From positions 1 through 48,784 of the forward strand of contig JAJDVH010000207.1 of the NCBI GenBank assembly GCA_022826185.1: a DNA stretch of 48,784 nucleotides, given 5' to 3'. A model generated the notes under the pieces. It made no database searches. It was not told where the DNA came from and saw nothing but the letters and a program-made list of their open reading frames with translations. Shown here one piece after another: positions 16,775 through 24,879 of this stretch. Every line of letters begins with the position of its first letter. Positions within the stretch are counted from its first letter, which is position 1. The translations under genes were made by a program, and so were the position numbers. This DNA is from Alphaproteobacteria bacterium. Its GTDB lineage: Bacteria; Pseudomonadota; Alphaproteobacteria; Bin95.

Positions 16775-16879
16775 TAGTGCTTCGGACTATGTCGTTACCC
16801 CGATGCGAAGCGCTGGATGGTCTCGAGGTCGCGGAGGCCCGTCGCCGGCCGCGCGCGTTCGGCCGGGGACAGATCCCCT

Positions 16880-17075
16880 GGCACATGCACCGGACACATC
16901 TCGTGCTGCCAGCACCCCGGGCGAAGTCCACCTTGACGATCGGCATTTAATACCTCTATCGTCCGAACCGCGCTATGGCGACGGGGTGGACGATGTCCAA
17001 TGTCACTCCGAGGGGGCGGTAACGTGGAGCATTCGGCCTGTCAGGAGCCCTGCGTTCGTGCGATCGGCCAGGATA
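16880..17075 (+). repeat. 196-bp direct repeat B, copy 1
   Basis: This segment recurs at 24615-24810, the same length and nearly identical, running from GGCACATGCACCGGACAC to GATCGGCCAGGATA. On the minus strand it contains a GGTAT motif followed directly by an ATG and about 22 shared codons (MPIVKV, then CVRCMC), after which the two copies diverge. It therefore looks like a duplicated promoter plus gene start. Confidence 0.9.
16942..16954 (-). promoter_or_regulatory. GGTAT-family motif in repeat B, copy 1
   Basis: On the minus strand this is GGTATTAAATGCC within ATAGAGGTATTAAATGCCGA. GAGG and ATG are spaced as ribosome-binding site and start codon (GAGG-6 nt-ATG). Confidence 0.45.
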
Positions 17076-17137
17076 ATGCGGACGTGGCGAAAACAGCGCG
17101 GGCTGATGCCGATATCGAGGAAGGGGAGAAGCTAACG

Positions 17138-17794
17138 GTGGTTAACGCATGCTGGTCACAGCGCATCGTTGACGCGATGGGATGTCTGGGAGATGAATTC
17201 AGGGAAAATGAACTGGCGTATCTTGCCCTGACATCGAAAGTTGAAAATCCGATACGAGATCGATTGGCATATTCTCTTCATCGAGCATTTGGAGAAGGAA
17301 GGGATTTGTGTTTTGCAAGAGAATGGACGATGCCAGGAAATATGAAGAAGGCCAAGGGGAAGAGAGGTGGTCGCTTGGACCTTACGATATTTCAGAATGA
17401 AGTGCCGCGTCTCTTTCTTGAATTGAAATCCATGTATAGTTTCGACATGTATACGAGATATGCCGATAGGCAATATCCTGAACAGGTGGGTAATGATATG
17501 ACGAAAATGAACAATTACAATTCAAGCCATGAGATTCAAAAGATAGCAATTATATTGATAACCGATCCCGTTCAAAAGCCAGAAAAATGCCTTGATCATA
17601 TCATAAAATATAGCAGATGGATAAGACAATTTCACGAAGAAACTAAGGAAGGCCTGGAAAAGGCCGTCGAGTGCAATTTTTCCGATTTTGAATCTCTTGC
17701 ATCAGGATTCATTGATGGCGGCCGCGCATTTGGAATAGATGTTACCGTTCGCTATTGGTGCTTCGACTCCTGCAAACGGGTTGCTGCTTGTTGA
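17138..17794 (+). CDS. AT-rich, PD-(D/E)XK-like nuclease domain protein
   Basis: This 218-aa protein has no recognised close family. It has the layout of a PD-(D/E)XK nuclease: a helix with acidic residue (KVENPIRDRLAYSLHRAFG), a strand ending in D81 (GGRLDLTIF) and the E-x-K strand RLFLELKS (E95, K97). Restriction enzymes and other phage-defence nucleases share this fold. The GTG at 17138 has a GGGGAG ribosome-binding site; an ATG at 17000 would begin inside repeat B. Base composition is far more AT-rich than anything else in the window, which indicates recent acquisition. No methyltransferase gene is adjacent. It lies between the two copies of repeat A. The function is inferred from motif spacing only. 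Confidence 0.65.
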   Translation: MVNACWSQRIVDAMGCLGDEFRENELAYLALTSKVENPIRDRLAYSLHRAFGEGRDLCFAREWTMPGNMKKAKGKRGGRLDLTIFQNEVPRLFLELKSMYSFDMYTRYADRQYPEQVGNDMTKMNNYNSSHEIQKIAIILITDPVQKPEKCLDHIIKYSRWIRQFHEETKEGLEKAVECNFSDFESLASGFIDGGRAFGIDVTVRYWCFDSCKRVAAC

Positions 17795-17988
17795 GGAAGA
17801 ATTTCGGATTATACGCGAGAGTTGGGCACCGCTTGCGTCGCTCGCCCGCTCCGGGACAAATATCGACGGCGAAGGGAAGGAGAGGGGCCCGATCCCCAAT
17901 CATCGGCGCGGCGATCAGGTGGCTGTCTCAGGCGTCTCCCTTACCCTGGGAGGCCCCTCCGTCTCCATTTGGTTGCTCTCGATCCTCG

Positions 17989-18183
17989 CTATCCTGGATC
18001 TATCAGCGCCAGGGAAAGCACGGCGAGCAGGAATACCAAGACGCCTCCCGTAAGCAGGTACAGGCAGGCTCCGGGTCGCCCTTTGCGGATTCCGACGTAC
18101 TTGACCGTCGCGTAGTAGCCATCCTGCTCGAAATAGTGGGCCGTCGAACTCGCCGACGAAAGGCTCGTCACCGTCGCTACCAT
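17989..18183 (-). pseudogene. N-terminal fragment of a MobF/TrwC-type relaxase
   Basis: This 64-codon frame starts MVATVTSLSSASSTAHYFEQ and continues DGYYA. It resembles the N-terminus of MobF relaxases, where the catalytic tyrosines sit near the Y-x-E-x-DDYYA motif. After this point the frame becomes a hydrophobic tail (LYLLTGGVLVFLLAVLSLAL), unlike a relaxase. It is either a truncated relaxase joined to other DNA or a small membrane protein with a chance resemblance. The first reading fits a conjugative past for the island. Around it, 17795-18431 holds no other supported gene. Confidence 0.4.
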
Positions 18184-18431
18184 GACGGCAGTCTAGACGG
18201 AACGCACCATGCGCTCATAGTTGTCGGCAACGGCAGGTCATGTCCCGGCAGGGCGCGAGGCGGCCGTTCTGCGCCGCGCGTGGGCGGGTCTTGCGGAGCG
18301 ATGGCTGCCTCGATGGAACCCGGAGAAGAAGCGGTCATGCAGATCGGGAGAATCGGATATATTCTTCGCTTGTGAGGTCTTGAACTGCCCGTTCGATATG
18401 ACCGGATGGCCGCACAAGTGGAGGCGACTTC

Positions 18432-18695
18432 ATGATCGACGAAGCAGCCCTGTCGAAGGGCAATCTCCGAAAGCTCAGCACCCTCCGCAAATCCATCGGC
18501 CCTGCCATTGCCGACGAGGCGTTCTCCAAGTGGCTTGAGCGGTCTGTGGAAGCGCCGGAGACGGACGAAAATGCGGAGGTTATCGCCGATGCGCTATGGA
18601 GCCTGATCCAGCAAGGCAAGCTCTCCATCCGGCGCGGTGGCTATGTCGTCCGCCGGGGTCGGAGGCGCGTGGTCGTCGAGCCCCGGGACGATTGA
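18432..18695 (+). CDS. Hypothetical protein, 87 aa
   Basis: This small, charged, probably cytoplasmic protein starts at ATG 18432 behind GGAGG, at good spacing. It is helical at the N-terminus and middle (ADEAFSKWLERSVEAPE, VIADALWSLIQQGKLSI), and the end is very basic (RRGGYVVRRGRRRVVVEP), which could contact nucleic acid. I do not recognise a family. It lies upstream of an HU pseudogene and an intact HU gene in the same orientation. Confidence 0.6.
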   Translation: MIDEAALSKGNLRKLSTLRKSIGPAIADEAFSKWLERSVEAPETDENAEVIADALWSLIQQGKLSIRRGGYVVRRGRRRVVVEPRDD

Positions 18696-18750
18696 TTGCC
18701 CGGCGAAAGGCGACGGATCGGATACGCAACAGCAACCGGGGAACGCTGGA

Positions 18751-18870
18751 ATGAACCAGTCCGAACTTGTCCGGCATGTGGCCGGTTGGAAACAGTTCTG
18801 CAAGGGAAGCCGCCGGGTCATGCAACCCGCGGCCGGGGCTTCCGGTCTTGACCGGCCCGGTCCTTGAACG
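18751..18870 (+). pseudogene. Degenerate HU gene fragment
   Basis: The frame starts MNQSELVRHVAGW, matching the MNKSALVRYVADE start of the intact HU gene 150 bp downstream. After a frameshift the neighbouring frame gives NSSAREAAGSCN, matching NRSAAEAAVNAM of HU. It is therefore a broken tandem copy of the HU gene. Confidence 0.7.
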
Positions 18871-18904
18871 CGGAAACCGTTCGGTAGAGAAGAAGGGGAA
18901 TGGC

Positions 18905-19192
18905 ATGAACAAATCTGCTCTTGTGCGATACGTGGCGGACGAAACCGGACTGAACAGGTCCGCCGCCGAAGCAGCGGTCAATGCGATGCTGTCCGGCATT
19001 GCAGATTCCCTGGCGCGGGAGGAACCGGTCAGCCTCCTTGGCTTCGGGACGTTTGCTGCCAGGCAAAGGCCCGCCCGCACGGCCCGCAATCCGCGCACCG
19101 GCGAGACCATTCCCGTCGCCGCCTCCACCACAGCCGTGTTCAAGCCAGGAAAGTCGCTCCGGCATGCAATGAACGCAGGCGCCGCATCCTGA
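18905..19192 (+). CDS. HU-family DNA-binding protein
   Basis: This 95-aa nucleoid-associated protein has the classical HU/IHF fold. The N-terminal helices (MNKSALVRYVADETGLNRSA, then EAAVNAMLSGIADSLAREE) are followed by the beta strand VSLLGFGTFAARQRPARTAR. The DNA-binding arm RNPRTGETIPVAASTTAVFK and the closing helix PGKSLRHAMN complete the fold. Length is normal. AAGGGGA precedes ATG 18905. HU-like proteins are often carried by mobile elements and assist recombination. A broken copy lies just upstream. Confidence 0.93.
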   Translation: MNKSALVRYVADETGLNRSAAEAAVNAMLSGIADSLAREEPVSLLGFGTFAARQRPARTARNPRTGETIPVAASTTAVFKPGKSLRHAMNAGAAS

Positions 19193-19574
19193 AGGAATCT
19201 GGCGCGGCGACAGCAAAAGCCGGGACCGACCCGGGGCGGCTGTGCTGGAGAACGCCTCTCAAGGAGGCAGAAACCGCCGACGGCTTGCCGGTCCGCGCCG
19301 CTTCGTTGTTCGGCATGTCTCTTCGACGCAGACAAGCGCGGCAAATGATTGAATGCGTCGGATCGTGAAGGGGCAGCACCCGGAGTTTAACCGCATCCAC
19401 TGCCTCTATTCGACTTGCCCAATCCTCCAGCGTGAGGAGGAGCAGGCGTGGGGTGCTGCCGTTCCTGCGAACTTTGCCTCGCCTGGATGAACGCCCTCGC
19501 CAGCGGCGAGCCCGATGCGGAGATCGGCCTGTAAGGGCCATACGTCGCCTATCACGTTACCGAGAAGCCACCCA
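19193..19574. other. Gap without a supported gene
   Basis: About 380 bp. Both strands have open frames, but none has coding-like composition or a recognisable product. A GGCGAGG/CCTCGCC-type GC hairpin set lies around 19470-19510. Confidence 0.4.
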
Positions 19575-20444
19575 ATGACGTCTCTCACGATCAGTTCCCA
19601 CCGCTTTGCTGAAGCGGAAGTGCAGGCGATAAGTTTACATCCTCTGGTTGGGGCGTACGAGCTCTGGTTCGGGTTGAATATCGTGGCCATGCCCCGAAAC
19701 GCCAGCATGCTCTTCCATGCCGTATTCGACGGCGCGCGCGTCCGCGTAAAGGCCAGCGGCGGCAGATACCGCAATCTCGGATTTGCGCGCGCCGACACAA
19801 GAATTGAAATCGAAACCAAGGCATTCCTATCTAGAATCACATCGATACTACCATTACCACTTCAGGTTGGACAAATTGTTGGAATCGAAAGATTACGAAA
19901 TGCCAGCGATTTGCATTTTGAGCTTCTAATTCGGGGAACGGGTTCCATTCGAGAATGCGGAGAGTCAGTTCAAGAGATTTTTCAGGAAGTTTTGTACGTC
20001 GATGTTCCTCGTTCCGACTGGATAGAAAAGCTGAGAGCGGCCGGTGCTCGAAACACTCTGCTTTTCGAAGTGCCGCTACCTCTCCTCGATCAATCCGAAG
20101 AGAGGGATCGCATATCGGAAGAGGTGCTGCGCGCGGAAAGTCAATTCCGAAATGGCGACTACCGCGCCTGCGTCGCCTCATGCCGAACGATTGCCCATGA
20201 GTTGGGATACCGGAAGTCCGGGAACGGCAATTGGGCTAACGAGTCGCTCGACCGGTTTCGAACTGGACGCGCCGAAATGTCGAAAGACGAGCGCGACCTG
20301 GCAAGTCTGGCCGCACTGCGTCACTGTGCGCACCCGGCGCATCATGGGACAAGCGAGGGGGGAGAGATCAATTACAGCCGGGCCGACGCCGAGCATATGT
20401 TGTCGCTGGCGGCTGCTTTCGTTTCCCGTTGGCTATCAGAGTAA
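19575..20444 (+). CDS. Hypothetical protein with a HEPN-like C-terminal helical domain
   Basis: This 289-aa protein belongs to no family I can name with certainty. The N-terminal two thirds look like an alpha/beta or beta-sandwich ligand domain (MLFHAVFDGARVRVKASGGR, IEIETKAFLSRITSILPLPL). The C-terminal third is helical (QFRNGDYRACVASCRTIAHE, then DLASLAALRHCAHPAHHG and YSRADAEHMLSLAAAFVSRW), a layout seen in HEPN-like effector domains of defence and toxin systems. The R-x4-6-H ribonuclease motif of true HEPN toxins is only approximated (RHCAHPAHH). It lies directly before repeat A copy 2, in the segment enclosed by repeats A. Base use is less GC-rich than its neighbours. Confidence 0.55.
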   Translation: MTSLTISSHRFAEAEVQAISLHPLVGAYELWFGLNIVAMPRNASMLFHAVFDGARVRVKASGGRYRNLGFARADTRIEIETKAFLSRITSILPLPLQVGQIVGIERLRNASDLHFELLIRGTGSIRECGESVQEIFQEVLYVDVPRSDWIEKLRAAGARNTLLFEVPLPLLDQSEERDRISEEVLRAESQFRNGDYRACVASCRTIAHELGYRKSGNGNWANESLDRFRTGRAEMSKDERDLASLAALRHCAHPAHHGTSEGGEINYSRADAEHMLSLAAAFVSRWLSE

Positions 20445-20445
20445 T

Positions 20446-20739
20446 GTTCGTGCATTGCCATGACGCACTGACGCGGATGGTCTTTTCACGCCTCGGCGAA
20501 AAGCGCCGCAATCCTGACGAATGAACATCAAGCATGGACTTGCCAGCCGGACCGGGCCGGTCCCGGCGGCGGATGAGGATTTGGTCGCCCGCCGTGGCCT
20601 TGCCGCCAGCCCCGACGTCATGCGGCAAGACCTCACTGAAAGGCCGGGCGCGGACTGGAGTTTGAGCGCAACCGCTTCCGGCAACGTGACGGCCGGCCGG
20701 TCCGTTTCGACGGTTGGGGTGAAGAATCCGGGAATTCCA
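20446..20739 (+). repeat. 294-bp direct repeat A, copy 2
   Basis: Same length and orientation as 16481-16774. It starts one base after the stop codon of the preceding gene. The sequence between the copies (nuclease-like gene, relaxase scrap, HU genes, HEPN-like gene) could be a composite mobile segment or could be lost by recombination between the repeats. Confidence 0.9.
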
Positions 20740-20862
20740 CCGGGTTGCGCGTCCCGTCGCTGGATCGGACCGCGATCCGGACGGAAGCGGCATTTTCATG
20801 AATCCCCGGGCGACCCGCCTGAATCGCCACTGCGCGGCGCGCCGCGGGCGCGGGCTGGCGAC

Positions 20863-23406
20863 CTAGAAATGCGATGTCACGCGCAAACCAACAAGGTGCT
20901 CTTGCGGAACGTCCCGGTCGCCGTTGGTCTCGCGCCGCCGCACGTCGACGGCGACTTCAAGGAAGCTTCCGTCCGGCGCGGCGCCGGCCCGCACCAGTCG
21001 CCAGCCCAGGCTGTAGTCACGCCCGGCGCTTGACAGGCCGACGCCGATCCCCGGCGTCGAGGAGAAGCGGTCGCCGAAGGCCGGGAAACCATAGCCGTAC
21101 CGCATCGTGAGCCGCTGCCGATGCGCCATGTAGCCACTCGGCCAGGACGGCAATCCGGCGTCGTTCGCAGCGAGCGGCTCCGGCATCGTGCGCCCGGGCG
21201 CACTGTCGGTGCGGGCCTGCGCCGGGACACTCAGCGTCTGTATCACGCTGAACCGCGGTCCCCGGCCGCCCCCCGCGGGATCCCAGGAGAACGAGCCGGA
21301 GACGGCGCGCCGGCGGAAGGCGGCCCGGTGGGTCAACAACATGCGCCCATGCAGCTCGGCTCCCAGGCCGCGCTTGGGATCGGCCCAAGCGATTCCGGCG
21401 TCGATATCAGCGCCGAAGCCGGTTTCGACGTCGCCGCCGTCGCGGCGCACCGCGACCCCGGCGCGCGGCGTGAGTACCGAACCGTCGGCAAGCCGGAACG
21501 GCCGGGAGCCCTCGAAGCCGAGCCGCAGACGTGTCACGTCCGCCGTGGCGGCCGCCAGATTGCCGCCGCGGCCGGAAACCGCCTCGGATGAGGTCTGCAC
21601 GATCGTCGCATCCGTCGTCGCCAGCAGCGTGAGGCCGTCCTCGCCGCCGTCTGCAACGAGACCGCGCAGCCCGGCCGCGGCCATCCGGAGGTCCATGCCG
21701 GTGCGGATCGCCGGGGCCCTCTCCGGCTCAATCGTCAGGCTGCCTGCACCGTAGCCGGCGACGCCCCACACCGATAGCCGCTCGCTCAGCGTCTGCCGGA
21801 CCCAGGGCCAGGCCGCGGTCAGTGTCGAGGCGGTCTTGCCGGCGCCGGCGCCCCGGTATCCGCCATTGCCCCGGCTGTGCGAAACCACCAGCCCCATCGT
21901 CCAGATGCCCGCCCCGGAACTTGGATCGTGTCCGGGGCGGGCTCCCGATCGGGTATCCTGCGTCCAGTCCACGCCCAGCATGACGCTTGTCACTTCGCCG
22001 TCCGTGGAGAGGTCGCCGTCCCGCCCCGAGAAGCGCGTCGCCGCGCCTCCGCCCCAGACGGAGACGAAGCCCATGCCGTCCGTCCGGGCGGTCATCGAGA
22101 AGGACGCGCGCGGCAGCAGCTCGCGGGCCGTCATCGGACGAGACGCCCGGAGCCCCGCCTGCCAGGGAGCGTCGTCGTCCGTCAGCCAGGCGGTCGAACG
22201 GCCGGGTTCGCGCCGCACAACGGCGCCATGGGTCGATGCGCTGCCTGCCTCTGCTTCTACCTCTTCGGTGGCGCCGTGTCCGGGGTCCGCGCCCGATCCG
22301 GACAAGGGCCCGAGCGCGATCCGTTCGCCGGCGAGCGAGACCTCGGTGCCGGGTGCAAGGTCCATTCGAATCCGGGCAGCCATCGCATCCAGCGCGTGGT
22401 CCGCGACGGTGCGCCCGAAGCGGCCGAGCCAAGCGCCCGGAATTCCGTCGGTGTTGGCGATGGCGCCTGTCGCTTCGGCATCGGCGAGCCGCACATGCGA
22501 CGGCGCCGGGGCGGACAGCACGAACGTCAGCGTCTCCGGGCCTTCGTCGTGGTCGTCGTCAAGCACCGGCACCCGGATCGTCTTCGACGTCTCGTTGGCA
22601 GCGAAGGTCAGGATTCCCGAGGTCCGGATATAGTCCGAACCTGCCGTCGCCGTGCCGTCCGACGTCGCATAGCGGACCATCACCGGTTCCGGGTGCGGCC
22701 GGCTCAGTGTCACCGTGAAGTCGAGGGAAGCGTCTCGGCCCTCCCCTGCGTGCGCATCGCCGACCGACAGGGCAGGCGCAGCGGACCGGGAACGGCTGCA
22801 GGATCCGACTTTCAACACGCCGCCGCAATTGTGGACATCGTCGAGGTCGGGCCAGGGAACGGTGATGGAGGCGTTCGCATAGACGGGACGCCCGAAGCGG
22901 AAAGTGCCGGTCTTGCATCTTGCCCTGACGGTGCAGTTGTAGTCGTTGCCGGAGATGGCCGCGGCGGCGGTCTCGTTCATGCAGCTCCAGGCCGCCGAGC
23001 TCGTGCGCCGGAATCGCGCCAGGCAGCCGGTGTCGGTGACGAGGTCGGACCGGTTGCAGAGCGCGCCCGTGTCCGAGCAGCAGGAGATGCCCCGGATCCT
23101 GTGCCGGGTGTCGCCTTCCCTCGGGAGGCCGTCGGCGAGGTGGAGCGTGCGGTCCCCGGCCGATTTCAGGTCCACCTTGGCCACGACCTTGCCGTATTCG
23201 GGGCACATGTTGCGGACATAGTACGGGCTCTTCCTGAACAGGCCCCGGTTCTTCCACCAGGCGCTCAGGCATTCGGCGTTCCTGTAATCTACGCGGTTCC
23301 TGGCGCTGCATGAGGCGTCCGCGGTGCCCGCGGAAAGAAGGATGAGCGCGGCGGCGAGAACCGCGAGCGCCGGGCGCCTGTTTCGGGCGGTGTTCGCTTG
23401 CACCAT
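20863..23406 (-). CDS. Autotransporter with a cysteine-rich passenger module, a Calx-beta domain and a C-terminal beta-barrel
   Basis: This is an 847-aa predicted type V secreted protein. From ATG 23406 there is a signal peptide (LAVLAAALILLSAGTADA); ATG 23460 would add 18 residues. Residues about 33-203 are a cysteine-rich module whose cysteine spacing matches the secreted protein at 2676 (C46, C68, CC109-110, C117, C-x5-C, C-x8-C). Next comes one Calx-beta domain (FTVTLSRPHPEPVMVRYATS, then GILTFAANETSKTIRVPVLD). The last roughly 400 residues alternate like an outer-membrane autotransporter barrel and end in VTSHF, with the terminal Phe expected for barrel assembly. It is a probable surface-displayed form of the same module. 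Its substrate or partner is unknown. Confidence 0.88.
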   Translation of the reverse strand: MVQANTARNRRPALAVLAAALILLSAGTADASCSARNRVDYRNAECLSAWWKNRGLFRKSPYYVRNMCPEYGKVVAKVDLKSAGDRTLHLADGLPREGDTRHRIRGISCCSDTGALCNRSDLVTDTGCLARFRRTSSAAWSCMNETAAAAISGNDYNCTVRARCKTGTFRFGRPVYANASITVPWPDLDDVHNCGGVLKVGSCSRSRSAAPALSVGDAHAGEGRDASLDFTVTLSRPHPEPVMVRYATSDGTATAGSDYIRTSGILTFAANETSKTIRVPVLDDDHDEGPETLTFVLSAPAPSHVRLADAEATGAIANTDGIPGAWLGRFGRTVADHALDAMAARIRMDLAPGTEVSLAGERIALGPLSGSGADPGHGATEEVEAEAGSASTHGAVVRREPGRSTAWLTDDDAPWQAGLRASRPMTARELLPRASFSMTARTDGMGFVSVWGGGAATRFSGRDGDLSTDGEVTSVMLGVDWTQDTRSGARPGHDPSSGAGIWTMGLVVSHSRGNGGYRGAGAGKTASTLTAAWPWVRQTLSERLSVWGVAGYGAGSLTIEPERAPAIRTGMDLRMAAAGLRGLVADGGEDGLTLLATTDATIVQTSSEAVSGRGGNLAAATADVTRLRLGFEGSRPFRLADGSVLTPRAGVAVRRDGGDVETGFGADIDAGIAWADPKRGLGAELHGRMLLTHRAAFRRRAVSGSFSWDPAGGGRGPRFSVIQTLSVPAQARTDSAPGRTMPEPLAANDAGLPSWPSGYMAHRQRLTMRYGYGFPAFGDRFSSTPGIGVGLSSAGRDYSLGWRLVRAGAAPDGSFLEVAVDVRRRETNGDRDVPQEHLVGLRVTSHF

Positions 23407-23966
23407 TTCCGTGCTCGCTTGCGACCCGGGGCGCGCGTCCGGGGGGGATGCGCTGCCCATTCAGGTGGGAAGTAACTTCGGCGCGGCCAGTTGGATTTTC
23501 CGATGGCGGTGATAGGAAAATGCAATCGGAGGCCGCGGCCGGGCCCAAGGAACGGTCCTCGGCCAGCACGGCGCGGCGCGCGTTGTTGGCGGTCCGTCCG
23601 CAGGCATGGCGGCGCCTATTGCTAATCCGTATTCGATCCGGCGGCCGGGCCGTGCCAAGCGCGGCGCCATGTTCGCGAGCTGCAAGGATTCGGAGACCTT
23701 CCCGGCAACCGCCGCCGGGATGCACGCCGGGCATGCCTCTCCCGCAATCGGCATTTTCGCTCCGGGCGCCGGACGGCGAGGGTGAGGCGGACGGGCGGGG
23801 ACGCAACGCGCAGGCGCGCTGCGGTCCGCAGCGCAGCCTCGGGGATTGCGGGGGGCGGGACGATGACGGAGCGACGGGCCGGGCGCCGCCGGCGCGGCCA
23901 GCAGCCCGACCGTGTTGGCCGACCGGGACGGTGTCGCGGCTGCGGGCCGCGGGGCGCTCCGGTCCG

Positions 23967-24014
23967 GGTTAGCGCCCGATAACTCCAATTATCAGCTGCT
24001 ATCGGGCGCTAACC
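23967..24014. repeat. Perfect 15-bp inverted repeat, candidate recombination site
   Basis: GGTTAGCGCCCGATA at 23967-23981 is the exact complement of TATCGGGCGCTAACC at 24000-24014, with an 18-bp AT-richer spacer. The core GCGCCCGATA recurs at 24150-24159. No U-tract follows, so a terminator is unlikely. Its arms-and-spacer layout resembles binding sites for tyrosine recombinases, and two such genes lie 1.5-4 kb downstream. Confidence 0.6.
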
Positions 24015-24301
24015 TGCCCGCCCCGGCGGCGTCCGGGCAGCTTGCCGGACACCGCGTTCGGGCACGGAAGCGGTTCCATTTGCCCGCTTTCAAGGCATTT
24101 ACAACCTTTCCTGTCCCGACCGCAGCGTCCCCGCAACCCTGGAGCGTTTGCGCCCGATAGTTGTTTTTGGGCCGCCTCCCGGCCCCCCGCCGGATGGCGC
24201 CGGCGCCGTTGCCTGACGCCCGCAGGTTCCCCGGCATCATAACCCGCAGGCCCGCCGCGGCGCCCAGAAGCGGCCCGCTCAGCATCGAGGTCGTCAAGGC
24301 C

Positions 24302-24365
24302 AACACGGCTGCGACGGGCAAGCCGACGATCACGGGCATGGCGCAGGTCGGTCAAACGACAATGC
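24302..24365 (+). pseudogene. Fragment of a repeat-type surface protein (Ig-like/cadherin-like repeat)
   Basis: The frame reads NTAATGKPTITGMAQVGQT. This closely resembles the NTPATG-x-PTITGTAQVGETL linker found between repeats in large secreted adhesins. The frame around it is not coding-like, so only a scrap remains. Confidence 0.45.
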
Positions 24366-24614
24366 CGGACCCGGACACGAAATCGGCATGCGACTCACCG
24401 CGCGGTGGTGAACGGCCGCAGCCGCGCCTCCGGGCGCCCCCGGGCCGGCACGGCCGTGGTGCAGGACCGGGACCCCGCTCTTGTGCCAGCCGCTCAGCAG
24501 CAGGCGGACCGCCATCGCCGCCATGCATGGCGGGGCCGCCCCTCTCCTCCGCCCCGTCCGGAGCCCGGCCCGGACGGCGGCACTCCCCGTCGGTGAAGGC
24601 CGGACAGGTCCTCC

Positions 24615-24810
24615 GGCACATGCACCGGACACATCTCGTGCTGCCAGCACCCCGGGCGAAGCCCACCTTGACGATCGGCATTTAATACCTCTACCGTCCG
24701 AACCGCGCTATGGCGACGGGGTGGACGATGTCCAATGTCACTCCGAGGGGGCGGTAACGTGGAGCATTCGGACTGTCAGGAGCCCTGCGTTCGTGCGATC
24801 GGCCAGGATA
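24615..24810 (+). repeat. 196-bp direct repeat B, copy 2
   Basis: Nearly identical to 16880-17075. At its right end the sequence changes abruptly into the IS1595-type transposase remnant, and at its left end it differs from copy 1 immediately. Confidence 0.9.
24677..24689 (-). promoter_or_regulatory. GGTAT-family motif in repeat B, copy 2
   Basis: Minus strand GGTATTAAATGCC, same context as the copy at 16942-16954, with GAGG-6 nt-ATG spacing. Confidence 0.45.
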
Positions 24811-24879
24811 TGTTGTTCAGCGTGCAGTTTGGGCGCTGATCGGCGCGATAAGGAGTTGATACACTTCGATTCAGAGGGG

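Larger units (their letters stand above)
23407..24614. other. 1.2-kb gene-poor region with decayed fragments and hairpins
   Basis: No intact gene is supported. The region holds a strong 15-bp inverted repeat (23967-24014), a partial third copy of its core (24150-24159) and a short fragment of a repeat-type surface protein (24302-24365). It looks like a decayed part of the island. Confidence 0.5.

Noticed and set aside
23967-24014. Integron attC site
   Set aside because: The outer boxes are GTTAGC and GCTAAC, the reverse of the attC order, and no integron integrase is present.
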